A DNA stretch of 52,606 nucleotides, from NCBI RefSeq assembly GCF_027322205.1, contig NZ_DAHVHY010000006.1, forward strand, positions 1 to 52,606. The letters are read 5' to 3'. Below the pieces are notes generated by a model. That model had not been told where the DNA came from, did not search any database, and saw nothing but the letters and a program-made list of their open reading frames with translations. Below are positions 8,403 through 18,668 of this stretch, one piece after another. Position 1 is the first letter of the stretch. Each line of letters starts with the position of its first letter. A program made the position numbers and the translations under genes. Source of the stretch: Acidithiobacillus sp. (GTDB lineage: Bacteria; Pseudomonadota; Gammaproteobacteria; Acidithiobacillales; Acidithiobacillaceae).

Positions 8403-9479
8403 GTGAGTGTACGAACGCTTCCCGAATTGCGCGGGGTCATTGATCAGGTGGATGCACAAATCCTCCAGTTGCTGGCGGAGCGGGGCCGCCTGGCTGCTGA
8501 AGTCGGTGCAGTGAAGCGCGCCGCGGACGAGACGAATTTTTATTATCCCGACCGGGAGTCGGAGATTCTTCGCCGGGTGATGGCGGAGAATCCGGGGCCC
8601 TTTTCTGCGGAGCAAATTGCCACTATCTTCCGCGAAATCATTTCTGCTGGTCTGGCCTTGGAAGAGCCGTTACAGGTGGCTTATCTCGGTCCAGCAGGCA
8701 CCTTCACGCAAATGGCGGCACAAAAGCATTTCGGGCGGGCTGCGGTGTTGCAACCCACCACGGGGATTGCCGAGATTTTTCGTTTGGTGGACAGTGGGCA
8801 GGCGCAGTTCGGCGTGGTACCGGTGGAAAACAGCACCGAGGGCTCCGTCAATCTCAGCCTCGATCTGCTGTTGGATTATCCGCTGCATATATGTGGCGAG
8901 GTGCAGTTACGTATCGTCCATAATCTGGTGGGCAAAGGTGCTCTGGATGCCATGCGGAGGGTCTATGTGCACTACCAGACCCGGGCTCAGTGTCGCCAGT
9001 GGCTTGCGGCCCACTTGCCGCAGGTGCAATTGGTGGATGTCTCCAGCAATGCCGTGGCGGCTGAACGTGCAGCGGCGGATGCCGAAGGTGGTGCTATTTC
9101 CACTACGGTGGCTGCGGAAGCTTATGGCCTCGATATTCTGGCTGCCGGTATTGAAGACAATCCCGAGAACACCACGCGCTTTTGGGTGATCGGCAAGATC
9201 AGTACTCGCTCCACAGGGAACGACAAGACCAGTCTGGTGGTGGCCGCGGCCAATCGCCCCGGGAGCCTGCATGCGCTGCTGTCGCCATTGGCCGGTGCCG
9301 GGATCAGCCTCACGCGCATTGAGTCGCGACCGGCACGCTCCGCTATTTGGGAGTACGTCTTTTATCTCGATCTGCTCGGTCATTGTCGGGATGCCGCCAT
9401 TGCACCGGCGCTGGATGCCCTCGCGCAACAGGCGTCTTTCTATCGCTGTCTCGGCAGTTATCCCAGGGCGGTATTTTAA
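8403..9479 (+). CDS. pheA: Bifunctional chorismate mutase / prephenate dehydratase
   Basis: A 358-residue P-protein for phenylalanine synthesis. Residues 1-90 form an AroQ chorismate mutase domain (LRGVIDQVDAQILQLLAERGRLA). Residues about 95-270 form the prephenate dehydratase domain (AYLGPAGTFTQMAA; NTTRFWVIG with the catalytic TRF). The C-terminal ACT domain (RPGSLHALLSPLAGAGISLTRIESRPAR) keeps the ESRP motif used for phenylalanine feedback inhibition in the family. The GTG start is preceded by GGGAGG. The stop codon overlaps the hisC start by one base (TAATG), suggesting translational coupling. Confidence 0.97.
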   Translation: MSVRTLPELRGVIDQVDAQILQLLAERGRLAAEVGAVKRAADETNFYYPDRESEILRRVMAENPGPFSAEQIATIFREIISAGLALEEPLQVAYLGPAGTFTQMAAQKHFGRAAVLQPTTGIAEIFRLVDSGQAQFGVVPVENSTEGSVNLSLDLLLDYPLHICGEVQLRIVHNLVGKGALDAMRRVYVHYQTRAQCRQWLAAHLPQVQLVDVSSNAVAAERAAADAEGGAISTTVAAEAYGLDILAAGIEDNPENTTRFWVIGKISTRSTGNDKTSLVVAAANRPGSLHALLSPLAGAGISLTRIESRPARSAIWEYVFYLDLLGHCRDAAIAPALDALAQQASFYRCLGSYPRAVF

Positions 9480-10576
9480 TGTGCAATAAATATCTGGAAT
9501 ATGCGGCAGCGGGGGTGTCTGACTTGCGTCCTTATCAGCCGGGTAAGCCCTTGGCGGAACTGGAACGGGAACAGGGCATCCGTGATGCCATCAAGCTGGC
9601 CTCCAATGAAAATCCGCTGGGACCGAGCCCCATGGCGCTGACGGCTATCCGAGCTGCGTTGCCTACCCTGGCTCTGTATCCCGAGGGATCAGCGCCAGAG
9701 TTGCGCGCGTTGCTGGCGCGGCAGTTAGATCTGGACCCCAGGCAATTTATCTTCGGCAATGGTTCTGATCAGGTGGTGGAGTTTGCCGTACGCGCCTTTG
9801 CCGGGCCGGGTACCGAGGTGATTGTTTCACAATATGCCTTTGCCGCTTATGCGATTGCTGCGCAAGCGAGTGGAGCGACCGTGCGGATTGCCCCGGCACG
9901 GGACTACGGTCATGACCTGGAGGCTATGGCCGGTCTGCTCAACGCACAAACCCGGCTGGTTTTTATCGCCAATCCCAATAATCCCACGGGTACGTACCTT
10001 ACAGCGGAGGCGCTGGAGACCTTTATCGACAGTGTGCCTGCGCATGCCCTGGTGGTGCTGGATGAGGCTTATCTGGAACTGATGGATACGGCGGATTATC
10101 CTGACGGTAAGCTGTGGCTGCGGCGCTTCAGTAATCTGCTGCTTACCCGGACCTTTTCTAAGGCCTATGGGCTGGCAGGCCTGCGTTGCGGTTACGGCAT
10201 TGGCCACCCTGACTTGATAGCAGTGCTGGAGCGGGTTCGTCAGCCATTCAATGTCAATACGTTAGCGCAGGTGGCAGCGCATGCTGCGCTAACGGACAAT
10301 GACCACCTGCGGGCTACCTTGGCCAACAATCGCCAGGGGATCGTGGCCCTCCGTGATGGATTACGCCATCTTGGATTGACAATCCTGCCGCCTGCAGGCA
10401 ACTTTACCACCTTTGCCGTACCAGGGGGTGGACAGCGTGTGTATGATGCCCTGTTACACCGAGGCGTCATCGTTCGACCGCTTACCCCTTATGGCATGCC
10501 GGATCATCTGCGGGTCAGTGTCGGTCTGCCGGTGGAAAATCAACGTTTTCTAAAAATGCTGGGTGAGGTCCTATAA
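9479..10576 (+). CDS. hisC: Histidinol-phosphate / aromatic aminotransferase
   Basis: A 365-residue class I/II PLP aminotransferase. ASNENPLGPSP, GNGSDQ, FIANPNNPTGTYL, LDEAYLEL and TFSKAYGLAGLRCGYGIG (PLP lysine K228) are diagnostic of the HisC family. Its position between pheA and the DAHP synthase, as for hisC2 in pseudomonads, suggests it transaminates phenylpyruvate, hydroxyphenylpyruvate or prephenate as well as, or instead of, imidazole acetol phosphate. The sequence alone cannot tell which. The ATG at 9479 overlaps the pheA stop and begins homology. The same frame is open upstream inside pheA, but that part is only shadow. Confidence 0.93.
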   Translation: MCNKYLEYAAAGVSDLRPYQPGKPLAELEREQGIRDAIKLASNENPLGPSPMALTAIRAALPTLALYPEGSAPELRALLARQLDLDPRQFIFGNGSDQVVEFAVRAFAGPGTEVIVSQYAFAAYAIAAQASGATVRIAPARDYGHDLEAMAGLLNAQTRLVFIANPNNPTGTYLTAEALETFIDSVPAHALVVLDEAYLELMDTADYPDGKLWLRRFSNLLLTRTFSKAYGLAGLRCGYGIGHPDLIAVLERVRQPFNVNTLAQVAAHAALTDNDHLRATLANNRQGIVALRDGLRHLGLTILPPAGNFTTFAVPGGGQRVYDALLHRGVIVRPLTPYGMPDHLRVSVGLPVENQRFLKMLGEVL

Positions 10577-10580
10577 TTCC

Positions 10581-11597
10581 ATGATCGTCATTGTTAATCC
10601 ACAAGCTACCGCTGAGCAGATGGAGCAGTTGCTGGAGCGTATCCGCCAGTTTGGCCTGCAGCCCATGGTCAGCACCGGTTCCGAGCGCACCGTGGTGGGC
10701 CTGTTAGGAGATGAACGGCTGTTGCCTGAGGGCGCGCTGGAATCCTTGCCTGCTGTGGAACAGGTGATGCCCATTCTGAAACCCTACAAGCTCGTCAGCC
10801 GCGAGTTCAAATCCACTGATACCGTGATTGAGGTGCGTGGTATCCCCATTGGCGGCAAGCAGATTCAAGTGATCGCCGGACCCTGTTCGGTCGAAACACC
10901 TGAGCAGATGCGCAGCTCCGCAGAGGCCGTCAAGGCGGCGGGCTGCCGTCTGATGCGCGGTGGCGCTTTCAAACCCCGCACCAGCCCCTACACCTTCCAA
11001 GGCGTGGGCGACGAAGGCTTGGATTATTTCCGGACCGCCGCCGATGCGGTCGGTCTGCCCATCGTCACCGAACTGATGGATGTCCGCAAGATTGATCTTT
11101 TCCTCGAAAAAGGGGTGGATATCATTCAGATCGGCACGCGCAACATGCAGAATTTCGATCTTCTCAAAGAAGTCGGGCGTCTGGATGTGCCGGTCATACT
11201 CAAACGCGGCCTGAGTGCCACCATTAAGGAATGGCTCATGGCGGCCGAATATATCGCTGCTCACGGTAACCACCGGATTATCTTCGCCGAGCGCGGTATT
11301 CGCACCTTTGAGACGGCCTATCGTAATGTCCTTGACGTCACCGCTATTCCGGTCCTCAAGCGGGAGACGCATCTGCCGGTTATCGTTGATCCCAGTCACG
11401 CTGGCGGTAAGGCCTGGCTCGTACCGCAATTGTCCAAGGCCGCCATTGCGGCTGGTGCAGATGGTTTGCTGGTGGAGTCGCATCCCTGTCCCGAAGAAGC
11501 CTGGTGCGATGCCGATCAGGCACTGAGTCCGCAGCAACTCATGACGCTGATGGGTGATCTGCGTAAAATCGCCGAGGCCATCGGTCGCGAACTCTAG
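10581..11597 (+). CDS. aroF: 3-deoxy-7-phosphoheptulonate (DAHP) synthase, type I-beta
   Basis: A 338-residue first enzyme of the shikimate pathway, condensing phosphoenolpyruvate and erythrose-4-phosphate. Residues 1-70 form the ferredoxin-like N-terminal domain (IVIVNPQATAEQMEQLLERI) found in feedback-sensitive I-beta enzymes. The catalytic barrel follows with IAGPCSVET, GAFKPRTSPYTFQG, GTRNMQNFDLL, LKRGL and IVDPSHAGG. The ATG at 10581 starts family homology; a GTG at 10563 that overlaps hisC is in the same frame but less likely. Placement between hisC and tyrA brings the pathway's entry step into the same operon as its last steps. Confidence 0.96.
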   Translation: MIVIVNPQATAEQMEQLLERIRQFGLQPMVSTGSERTVVGLLGDERLLPEGALESLPAVEQVMPILKPYKLVSREFKSTDTVIEVRGIPIGGKQIQVIAGPCSVETPEQMRSSAEAVKAAGCRLMRGGAFKPRTSPYTFQGVGDEGLDYFRTAADAVGLPIVTELMDVRKIDLFLEKGVDIIQIGTRNMQNFDLLKEVGRLDVPVILKRGLSATIKEWLMAAEYIAAHGNHRIIFAERGIRTFETAYRNVLDVTAIPVLKRETHLPVIVDPSHAGGKAWLVPQLSKAAIAAGADGLLVESHPCPEEAWCDADQALSPQQLMTLMGDLRKIAEAIGREL

Positions 11598-11598
11598 C

Positions 11599-12474
11599 AT
11601 GCCAGACATTCCTTTCCAGCGAGTTATCATTGTCGGCCTTGGCCTCATGGGTGGGAGTGTCGCTAAAGCCTTGCGCAGCAGGGGCTTCGCCGGATCGCTG
11701 GTGGGTGTACTTGCGGATGCGGCTGCGGTTCAGCGCATGGGACCTGCAGTGCAGCAATGGCGGATCAGCTTGGCTCATGAGTTGGAATCGGCGCTGCGAG
11801 ATGCCGACCTGGTCCTGCTGGCTACCCCCCCGCAAATCATCTTGCAGCAGTTGCCGGAATTGGCGCGTCATATATCTGCAGAGACCTTGGTCAGCGACGT
11901 CGCCAGCATCAAAGCGCCGATAGCGCAATTGGGTCGTCAGTTGCTGGGAGATCGCTTCATCGCCGGGCATCCCGTGGTTGGGGGAGAAAAAACCGGATTT
12001 GCAGCGGCGCGGGAGAGTCTTTATCAAGGGACGCGTGTTATCCTGACGCCGCTGCCGGGACAGGCACCTAATGCGGTAGACGCTTTAAGCGACTTTTGGC
12101 AGAGCCTCGGTGCGACTGTCTCGCAAATGACGCCGGAGGACCATGATCAAGCACTTGCTGCGACCAGTCATTTGCCTCATTTACTCGCCTTTGCCTATAT
12201 GGCTGGCCTGGATGATCAGGCCCCTGCGCTGCGTGATCTCGCTGGCGGAGGGCTCCGTGACTTTACCCGAATAGCGGCCTCTGATCCCGATCTCTGGGCA
12301 GCCATCCTCTGGGAGAATCGTGCAATCGTCGAACAGCATCTGCAGGCTTTGCAAAAAACCCTCGGCAATGTCGAGCAGATACTCGCAGGGAATGACAGGA
12401 GCGCCCTGCGCGCCTTGCTGGAGCGCGGTCGCGACTGTCGTCAACAATTTCAATTTCCTCCGGTATATCCCTGA
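11599..12474 (+). CDS. tyrA: Prephenate dehydrogenase
   Basis: A 291-residue NAD(P)-dependent enzyme of the tyrosine branch. The Rossmann motif IVGLGLMGGSVAKALR lies at the N-terminus, followed by LVLLATPPQ, SDVASIK, the GHPVVGGEKTGF motif and TSHLPHLLAFAY in the helical C-terminal domain. There is no ACT domain and no fusion to aroA, unlike the TyrA-AroA fusion of Pseudomonas. The ATG lies one base after the aroF stop, and the gene ends three bases before aroA. Confidence 0.95.
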   Translation: MPDIPFQRVIIVGLGLMGGSVAKALRSRGFAGSLVGVLADAAAVQRMGPAVQQWRISLAHELESALRDADLVLLATPPQIILQQLPELARHISAETLVSDVASIKAPIAQLGRQLLGDRFIAGHPVVGGEKTGFAAARESLYQGTRVILTPLPGQAPNAVDALSDFWQSLGATVSQMTPEDHDQALAATSHLPHLLAFAYMAGLDDQAPALRDLAGGGLRDFTRIAASDPDLWAAILWENRAIVEQHLQALQKTLGNVEQILAGNDRSALRALLERGRDCRQQFQFPPVYP

Positions 12475-12477
12475 ATC

Positions 12478-13779
12478 ATGACCCGATATCTCGTCCATCC
12501 AGGCAGTCAGCTCAAGGGGCGTTTTCCGGTCCCCGGCGATAAATCTATTTCCCATCGCGCTGTTATTCTTGGTGCGCTTGCTGAAGGTGTGACGGAAGTA
12601 GAGGGGTTGCTGGAAGGTGCCGATGTACTTGCTACTATCGCCGCCTTTCGCACCATGGGCGTAGAGATGCAAGGACCGGATCACGGGCGCTTGCGTATAC
12701 AGGGTGTCGGTCTGTATGGATTACGGGCACCTGGTGTACCGTTGGACTGCGGGAACTCCGGTACGGCAATGCGTCTTTTGGCAGGGGTGTTGGCCGGTCA
12801 GGCTTTCCCGAGTACGCTGATAGGCGATGCCAGTCTGCAGCAGCGGCCTATGGGCCGGGTGTTGAGGCCATTGACTGCTATGGGCGCGGAAATTGCCGCC
12901 CAGGACGGTAAGGCGCCCTTACAGATTCACGGGCGGCCCCTGCACGGCATCGACTATGTTCTGCCGATGGCCAGTGCCCAAGTCAAATCCGCCATCTTGC
13001 TGGCGGGCTTGTATGCCGAAGGCCAGACCTGCGTGACGGAGCCCGCGCCTACCCGTGATCACAGCGAGCGGATGCTGCGGGGCTTCGGTTACCCGATCGA
13101 GCGCCAAGATGCACGGACTTGCCTGCGCCAAGGTGGACACCTGCATGGGCAGTCGCTGCAGGTGCCCGGCGATATTTCTTCCGCGGCTTTCTTCCTGCTC
13201 GGCGCCACCATCGCGCCGGGTTCCGATCTCACCCTGGAAGGTGTAGGCATCAATCCGACGCGCACCGGCATCATTGAAATTCTCACCCGTATGGGCGCCC
13301 GGATTGATCTCACCGCGTTGCGCGTAGTGGGCGGTGAGCCGGTCGCCGATATCCGCGTCCGCTATGCGCCGTTGCAAGGCATTGCCGTTCCTCCCCATCT
13401 GGTACCTCTGGCTATTGATGAATTTCCTGTGTTGTTCATCGCCGCGGCGTGTGCGAAGGGGCAGACCGTGGTTACCGGTGCCGAAGAGCTCCGGGTGAAG
13501 GAAAGTGATCGCATTGCGGTGATGGCTAGTGGCCTGCGGGCAATGGGTATTATTGTAGAGGAGCGCGCGGACGGGGCCATTATCAATGGATCGCCTCTAC
13601 TGGGTGGTCGTATAAACAGTCATGGGGATCATCGTATCGCGATGGCCTTCGCTATGGCGGCCCTGGTGGCGCAAGGTGATATCGAAATCCTCGACTGTGC
13701 CAATGTGGTTACGTCTTTTCCAAGTTTTCCCGCTTTGGCGCATCAGGCCGGGCTGCTGCTGGAGGTGGTGGGCGCATGA
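12478..13779 (+). CDS. aroA: 3-phosphoshikimate 1-carboxyvinyltransferase (EPSP synthase)
   Basis: A 433-residue enzyme making EPSP from shikimate-3-phosphate and phosphoenolpyruvate. Visible motifs are GDKSISHRAVIL near the start, LDCGNSGTAMRLLAG, the paired-domain segment SAQVKSAILLAGL, ELRVKESDRIA and SHGDHRIAMAFAMAAL. The GNSGTAMRLL form differs from the enterobacterial GNAGTAMRPL and fits the class II-like group. It is the penultimate shikimate step, and its last four bases overlap the cmk start (ATGA). Confidence 0.97.
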   Translation: MTRYLVHPGSQLKGRFPVPGDKSISHRAVILGALAEGVTEVEGLLEGADVLATIAAFRTMGVEMQGPDHGRLRIQGVGLYGLRAPGVPLDCGNSGTAMRLLAGVLAGQAFPSTLIGDASLQQRPMGRVLRPLTAMGAEIAAQDGKAPLQIHGRPLHGIDYVLPMASAQVKSAILLAGLYAEGQTCVTEPAPTRDHSERMLRGFGYPIERQDARTCLRQGGHLHGQSLQVPGDISSAAFFLLGATIAPGSDLTLEGVGINPTRTGIIEILTRMGARIDLTALRVVGGEPVADIRVRYAPLQGIAVPPHLVPLAIDEFPVLFIAAACAKGQTVVTGAEELRVKESDRIAVMASGLRAMGIIVEERADGAIINGSPLLGGRINSHGDHRIAMAFAMAALVAQGDIEILDCANVVTSFPSFPALAHQAGLLLEVVGA

Positions 13780-14456
13780 ATAGCATTCCCGTCATCACAT
13801 TGGATGGTCCCGGCGGGGTTGGTAAGGGCACGCTGGGCCGTCTTTTGGCCCGTGATCTGGGTTGGCATCTTTTGGACAGTGGTGCTATTTATCGGGCGTT
13901 GGCGCTGGCGGCACAGCGTGCCGGGTTGCCTGCGGACAACGCCGTGGCCTTATCCGAACTGGCGCGCACATTGCCCCTGAGCTTTCGAGGTGGCACCGAC
14001 GAAACACATGTTTTGCTCGCGGGAGAGTTGGTCGATGCGGAAATCCGCAGCTCCGAAATCAGTGCGTTGACCTCTCAGATTGCCGCAATTCCTGCGGTGC
14101 GTGCGGCCTTATTGCAGCGCCAGCGGGATTTTCGCCAGGTACCGGGATTGGTAGCTGATGGCCGAGATATGGGGACCGTGGTTTTCCCGGATGCACCGCT
14201 CAAGGTATTTCTGACCGCCAGGACCGAAGAACGGGGCAAACGGCGTCTGAATCAGTTGATGGAACAGGGTATTAGTGCTAGTCTCGCCACAGTTGTGGCG
14301 GAAATTGCGGAACGCGATGCCCGGGATCAGCAGCGCAGCGTGGCACCGCTCCGGCCCGCGTCCGATGCGCGCCTCCTGGATACCAGCGAACAAAGCGTTT
14401 CCGACACATACAGGGTCCTGCAAAGCTGGGTTCAATCGGCTTTGCAGGAAAATTGA
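13776..14456 (+). CDS. cmk: Cytidylate kinase
   Basis: A 226-residue (d)CMP kinase. The Walker A motif DGPGGVGKGT is at residues 10-19, followed by LLDSGAIYRALALAA, the ADGRDMGTVVFPDA active-site segment and LTARTEERGKRR. Length is standard. The start overlaps the aroA stop by four bases, and cmk followed by rpsA is a widely conserved pair. Confidence 0.96.
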   Translation: MNSIPVITLDGPGGVGKGTLGRLLARDLGWHLLDSGAIYRALALAAQRAGLPADNAVALSELARTLPLSFRGGTDETHVLLAGELVDAEIRSSEISALTSQIAAIPAVRAALLQRQRDFRQVPGLVADGRDMGTVVFPDAPLKVFLTARTEERGKRRLNQLMEQGISASLATVVAEIAERDARDQQRSVAPLRPASDARLLDTSEQSVSDTYRVLQSWVQSALQEN

Positions 14457-14533
14457 AACCGCCATTTATGGCATCGAGCAGTGATTCAAGGGGCGCCCAT
14501 GGCGTGCCCGGTAAATGAGGCCTACTGAAATTT

Positions 14534-16240
14534 ATGACCACCCCTAACGCTGAAATGCTTGTTGAACCCAGTTTTGCCGAGATGTTTGAAGAAAGCCAGA
14601 ACACCCAGGGCCTCAAGCCTGGCGAGTTGCTCACCGGCATCGTGACCCGCGTCGATAACGACTTTGTCATCGTCGATGTGGGTCTCAAGTCTGAAGGGCC
14701 GATCCCCGCTGAGCAGTTCCGCAATGCGGAAGGCGAAATAGAGGTGAAGGTCGGTGACTCTGTAGAGGTCTGTCTGGAGCTGGTGGAAGACGGCATGGGC
14801 GAGACTCGCCTCTCCCGTGAGAAAGCCCGCCGCGCCAAGACCTGGGTCGACCTGGAGAAGTCCTTCAACGACAACGCCGTGGTGCATGGCTTCCTTACCG
14901 GCAAAGTGAAGGGTGGTTTTACGGTCAGCATCGACGGTGTGCGCGCCTTCCTGCCTGGCTCCTTGGTTGATGTGCGCCCGGTACGGGATGTCGCTTACCT
15001 CGAAGGCAAAGACCTGGAGATGAAGATCATCAAGCTGGACCGCAAGCGCAACAACGTGGTGGTTTCCCGCCGTGCGGTGGTCGAGCAGGAACAGAGTGTG
15101 GAACGTGGTGCACTGCTGGAGAGTATTCAGGAAGGTGCCATCCTGGATGGTGTGGTCAAGAATCTCACCGATTACGGCGCGTTCATCGACCTGGGTGGTA
15201 TCGACGGCCTGCTGCATATTACCGATATGGGCTGGCGCCGAGTCAAGCATCCCAGCGAGGTGGTCACCGTGGGCGGCGAAGTGCGCGTCCTGGTCCTCAA
15301 ATTCGACCGCGAGCGCGGTCGTATCTCTCTCGGTATGAAACAACTGGGTGAAGACCCCTGGCGCGATATCGCCCGCCGTTATCCGGAGGCCACCCGTATT
15401 TTCGGTAAGGTCACCAACGTTACGGATTATGGCGCGTTCGTCGAAATCGAAGAAGGTGTCGAAGGCCTGGTGCATGTTTCCGAAATCGACTGGACCAACA
15501 AAAACATCAATCCAGCCAAAGCGTTGCATGTAGGCCAGGAAGTTGAAGTGATGATCCTCGATATCGACGAAGAGCGTCGCCGTATTTCGCTGGGCATCAA
15601 GCAGTGCCTGCCCAACCCGTGGGATGACTTCGCGCAGAACTTCCAGAAGGGCGATCGTGTCTCTGGTCAGATCAAGAGTATTACCGATTTCGGTGTGTTC
15701 GTTGGCCTGGATGGCGGTATCGACGGCCTGATCCATCTTTCTGATCTCGCCTGGGATCGTACCGGCGAAGAAGCCGTGCGGGACTTCAAAAAGGGAGATA
15801 CTCTGGATGCGGTCGTCCTCAGCATTGATCCGGAGCGGGAGCGTATCAGTCTGGGCATCAAGCAGATGGAAACCGATCCCTTCATCCAGTTTGTGGTGGC
15901 CAATGAAAAGGGTGCCCTGGTCGAAGGCGAGGTCATCTCGGTGGATAGCCGTGGTGCCGAGATCCGTCTTAGTGAAGGCGTCGAAGGCTTCCTCCCCCAG
16001 CGCGAGTTGGCCCGTGGTCAGGCCTTGGCCGTCGGGGATAAAATCGAGGTCGCTATTGCCATGGTCGACCGCAAGAACCGCACCTTGACCCTCAGCACCA
16101 AGGCGCATGAAGCGACTGTTTCTCAGGAAGATCAGGCGGCTGTGGTGCAGCAATATGCGCGTAGTGCAGCGACGGGCACCACCAGTCTGGGCGATCTGAT
16201 TAAAGAACAGCTCAAGCGTAAGCAGGAAGAAGAAAGTTAA
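14534..16240 (+). CDS. rpsA: 30S ribosomal protein S1
   Basis: A 568-residue protein with six S1 repeats, as in gammaproteobacterial S1. Domains 3-6 carry clear RNA-binding cores ([75 protein letters not shown]). Domains 1 and 2 are the diverged ribosome-anchoring ones. The ATG at 14534 fits family length. A GC-rich hairpin at 14491-14509 (GGGCGCC-cat-GGC..GCCC) lies in the leader. E. coli rpsA is autoregulated through leader hairpins, so a similar role is possible but unproven here. Confidence 0.97.
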   Translation: MTTPNAEMLVEPSFAEMFEESQNTQGLKPGELLTGIVTRVDNDFVIVDVGLKSEGPIPAEQFRNAEGEIEVKVGDSVEVCLELVEDGMGETRLSREKARRAKTWVDLEKSFNDNAVVHGFLTGKVKGGFTVSIDGVRAFLPGSLVDVRPVRDVAYLEGKDLEMKIIKLDRKRNNVVVSRRAVVEQEQSVERGALLESIQEGAILDGVVKNLTDYGAFIDLGGIDGLLHITDMGWRRVKHPSEVVTVGGEVRVLVLKFDRERGRISLGMKQLGEDPWRDIARRYPEATRIFGKVTNVTDYGAFVEIEEGVEGLVHVSEIDWTNKNINPAKALHVGQEVEVMILDIDEERRRISLGIKQCLPNPWDDFAQNFQKGDRVSGQIKSITDFGVFVGLDGGIDGLIHLSDLAWDRTGEEAVRDFKKGDTLDAVVLSIDPERERISLGIKQMETDPFIQFVVANEKGALVEGEVISVDSRGAEIRLSEGVEGFLPQRELARGQALAVGDKIEVAIAMVDRKNRTLTLSTKAHEATVSQEDQAAVVQQYARSAATGTTSLGDLIKEQLKRKQEEES

Positions 16241-16253
16241 GAGTGACCCCTTT

Positions 16254-16285
16254 CCCCTCTCGGTCATGATGTTGATCGGGAGGGG
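16254..16285 (+). terminator. GC-rich stem-loop after rpsA
   Basis: CCCCTCTCGGTC pairs with GATCGGGAGGGG over 12 bp, with two G-U pairs and an 8-base loop, just after the rpsA stop. No T tract follows, so it may be a 3'-end stabiliser or a weak terminator. Confidence 0.4.
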
Positions 16286-16402
16286 AGGGTGAATGAGGTG
16301 GCGTTAGGTAAATGCCTTTTTTGGAGCGTCTACCTGCCGCTTACTTTTTAATTTTGTGATGATCTGTCAGTTCACCATTCTTTGTTAAGAAGCTAATAAA
16401 CT

Positions 16403-16708
16403 ATGACTAAATCAGAATTGATCAAAAACATCAGTGCACAATATCCGCATCTGAGTATGCGCGATATTGAAATGGCTACCCGCCAGATGCTCGATTATCT
16501 GAGCGATGCATTGGCTGAGGGGGAACGCATTGAAATTCGTGGTTTTGGAAGCTTTTCCATGCACGTGCGTCCTGCCAAGCAGGGGCGTAATCCGAAAACG
16601 GGAGAGCCGGTGCTGGTGCCCGAAAAACGGGTTCCGCATTTTAAACCGGGTAAGGAGCTCCGTGAGCAGGTTGATTACCCTGAGGCGGTTGTGGGTGGCA
16701 AGGTTTAA
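16403..16708 (+). CDS. ihfB: Integration host factor subunit beta
   Basis: A 101-residue DNA-bending protein of the HU/IHF family. TKSELIKNI at the start, the [32 protein letters not shown] helical and saddle region, and the DNA-binding arm [28 protein letters not shown] are characteristic of the beta subunit. It follows rpsA as in E. coli and Pseudomonas. Its partner IhfA is not in the window. Its stop is directly followed by the lapB start. Confidence 0.95.
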   Translation: MTKSELIKNISAQYPHLSMRDIEMATRQMLDYLSDALAEGERIEIRGFGSFSMHVRPAKQGRNPKTGEPVLVPEKRVPHFKPGKELREQVDYPEAVVGGKV

Positions 16709-17878
16709 TTGACGGCTCCTGGCGTGGATGCAGTGGTTATCCTCGTTTTGCTCGCGGCGATCGCGCTGGGCATATGGATCGGTCGGATTACCGCTCACAG
16801 AAAATCTGCGCTGGGTGCCTCCGACACAATTCCCGAAATTTATATTCAAGGGCTCAACCATCTCCTCAGTGAGCGCAATGATGAGGCGGTAGAAGTTTTT
16901 CTTGATGCGTTACGGCAACATCCGGAGAGCGTTGACATTTTGCTCGCCCTGGGACGCCTCTTTCGGCGGCGCGGAGAGCTGGAACGTGCCTTGCGGGTAC
17001 ACCAGCATCTTCTGGATCAACCGGCACTGGCGCCTGATCTGCGGCAAAGTGTGCTTTTCGAGATCGCGCAGGATTATCTCAAGGCAGGAATTCTCGATCG
17101 GGCGGAATCCATTCTTAAAGAATTATTGGATCGCCAACCCGATCATCTAGAGGGTCTTGCTACGCTTGCCGAGTTGTACGAACTGGGCAGTGAGTGGGCG
17201 CAGTCTATCGCGGTTCGTCAGCGTTTACATAAAACAGGTACGCGCGGTCAGCGTCCCGTGATTGCCATGCTCTATGGTGAATTGGCCGAGCAATCGCTGC
17301 TCGCAGGAGAGGCAGAGCAGGCAAAGGTTTTTTTGGAGTTGGCCCGGAAGGAGGATCCAGAAAATCCACGGGCCTTGGTGATTGGCGGACGCATCGCCTT
17401 CGATCGGCAGGATTGGGGTGGTGCGTTAAGCCTTTGGGAAAAACTCCTCGATTCTTCAGTGGAGTCTGTGGTTCTGCTTATTTTGGAACCCTTTCTGAGT
17501 GTTTTACGATATGCTGCGAACGACACAGGTGCGCAAGAAACACGAGAACGCCTGTTAAAAATGTGTAATTCGCCATTGGCCGTAAAACTTTTGGCACATG
17601 CCTTGCGGGCGGTCGAAGGAACCCCCGCGGCGACGGCATATTTAAGGCATGTTCTGTTGCGGCAGCCGGATATGCGGGTGATGCAGGTTTTGCTGGAACT
17701 GGATCCCGATGCACCGGATCCCGCATTGTATCCTGTTATGGCGCTAGCAGTCAGGGGGCTGTCGGTGGAACCAGCGGTTTTTCATTGTCAGTCTTGTGGT
17801 TATCAAAGTCCCCAGTACTATTGGCGCTGCCCTAGCTGCCGTCAGTGGGGCACCTTTTCCGGAGGGTGTAGTTTGTGA
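16709..17878 (+). CDS. lapB: LapB/YciM-like TPR protein of LPS assembly regulation
   Basis: A 389-residue protein with one N-terminal membrane anchor (about residues 8-24, [17 protein letters not shown]). TPR-type helices run from about residue 45 to 340. The C-terminal rubredoxin-like metal knuckle is CQSCGYQ...[10 protein letters not shown]. LapB recruits FtsH to degrade LpxC, balancing lipopolysaccharide synthesis. The start is taken as TTG at 16709, preceded by AAGG at 5 bases; a GTG at 16724 is the alternative but has no ribosome site. There is no lapA between ihfB and lapB, in contrast to many gammaproteobacteria. The gene overlaps pyrF by four bases. Confidence 0.88.
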   Translation: MTAPGVDAVVILVLLAAIALGIWIGRITAHRKSALGASDTIPEIYIQGLNHLLSERNDEAVEVFLDALRQHPESVDILLALGRLFRRRGELERALRVHQHLLDQPALAPDLRQSVLFEIAQDYLKAGILDRAESILKELLDRQPDHLEGLATLAELYELGSEWAQSIAVRQRLHKTGTRGQRPVIAMLYGELAEQSLLAGEAEQAKVFLELARKEDPENPRALVIGGRIAFDRQDWGGALSLWEKLLDSSVESVVLLILEPFLSVLRYAANDTGAQETRERLLKMCNSPLAVKLLAHALRAVEGTPAATAYLRHVLLRQPDMRVMQVLLELDPDAPDPALYPVMALAVRGLSVEPAVFHCQSCGYQSPQYYWRCPSCRQWGTFSGGCSL

Positions 17879-18597
17879 TTTCACCGCTCATTGTTGCGCT
17901 GGATTATGCGAACGAACGCGACGCCCTGGTTTTGGCGGATCAGCTTGACCCTGCCGCGTGCCGGGTCAAGGTAGGTAAGGAACTCTTTACCGCCTGTGGC
18001 CCCGCCATTGTGGAGCACCTGCAGGAGCAAGGATTTGACGTATTTCTTGACCTCAAATTTCACGATATTCCGCAGACCGTCGCCAATGCCTGTAAGGCGG
18101 CAGCGCGTCTCGGCGTATGGATGCTCAACGTGCATGCGAGTGGTGGTAGCACCATGCTGCGCGCTGCGCGCGAAGCGGTGAATGACGCCGCTGGGACACG
18201 GCGGACTCTCCTGGTTGCGGTGACGGTGCTCACGAGCATGAACGACGCCGCTTTACGCGAAGTTGGCGTCAACAGTTCGGTGCAGGATCAGGTTGGGCGT
18301 TTGGCGACACTTGCAGCGGAATGTGCCTTGGATGGTATCGTCTGCTCTGCGTTGGAGGCAAGTCGTTTACGGGAGATCGTGCCTGAACTCCTGCGTGTGA
18401 CCCCAGGGATTCGTCCCGCGCAGTATGTGGAGGATGACCAGAGGCGTATTATGACGCCCGCAGCGGCACTGGCGGCAGGATCGGATTTCCTCGTGGTGGG
18501 CAGGCCTATCACGGCTGCTAAAGATCCGGCACAGGCACTTAGCCAGATATTGAGTGAGTTGGCAGGAAATCCCGTTGATTCTCAGAAATCTGACTAA
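17875..18597 (+). CDS. pyrF: Orotidine 5'-phosphate decarboxylase
   Basis: A 240-residue TIM-barrel enzyme for the last step of UMP synthesis. [14 protein letters not shown] near the start, [12 protein letters not shown], the catalytic [12 protein letters not shown] and the phosphate-binding VTPGIRP and [14 protein letters not shown] motifs are all present. The GTG start overlaps the lapB stop (GTGA), indicating coupling. It is probably the last gene of the long gyrA-lapB unit. Confidence 0.96.
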   Translation: MISPLIVALDYANERDALVLADQLDPAACRVKVGKELFTACGPAIVEHLQEQGFDVFLDLKFHDIPQTVANACKAAARLGVWMLNVHASGGSTMLRAAREAVNDAAGTRRTLLVAVTVLTSMNDAALREVGVNSSVQDQVGRLATLAAECALDGIVCSALEASRLREIVPELLRVTPGIRPAQYVEDDQRRIMTPAAALAAGSDFLVVGRPITAAKDPAQALSQILSELAGNPVDSQKSD

Positions 18598-18668
18598 TAT
18601 GCTGGATTGAATGAGGTGGTAAGGGCTGTTGTGCTTCACGTAACATTGATCATGGAGAAGGGGTCGCT

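Noticed and set aside
14522-16267. A 581-codon minus-strand frame over rpsA
   Set aside because: It exactly mirrors the S1 gene and shows periodic text caused by the S1 repeats on the other strand.
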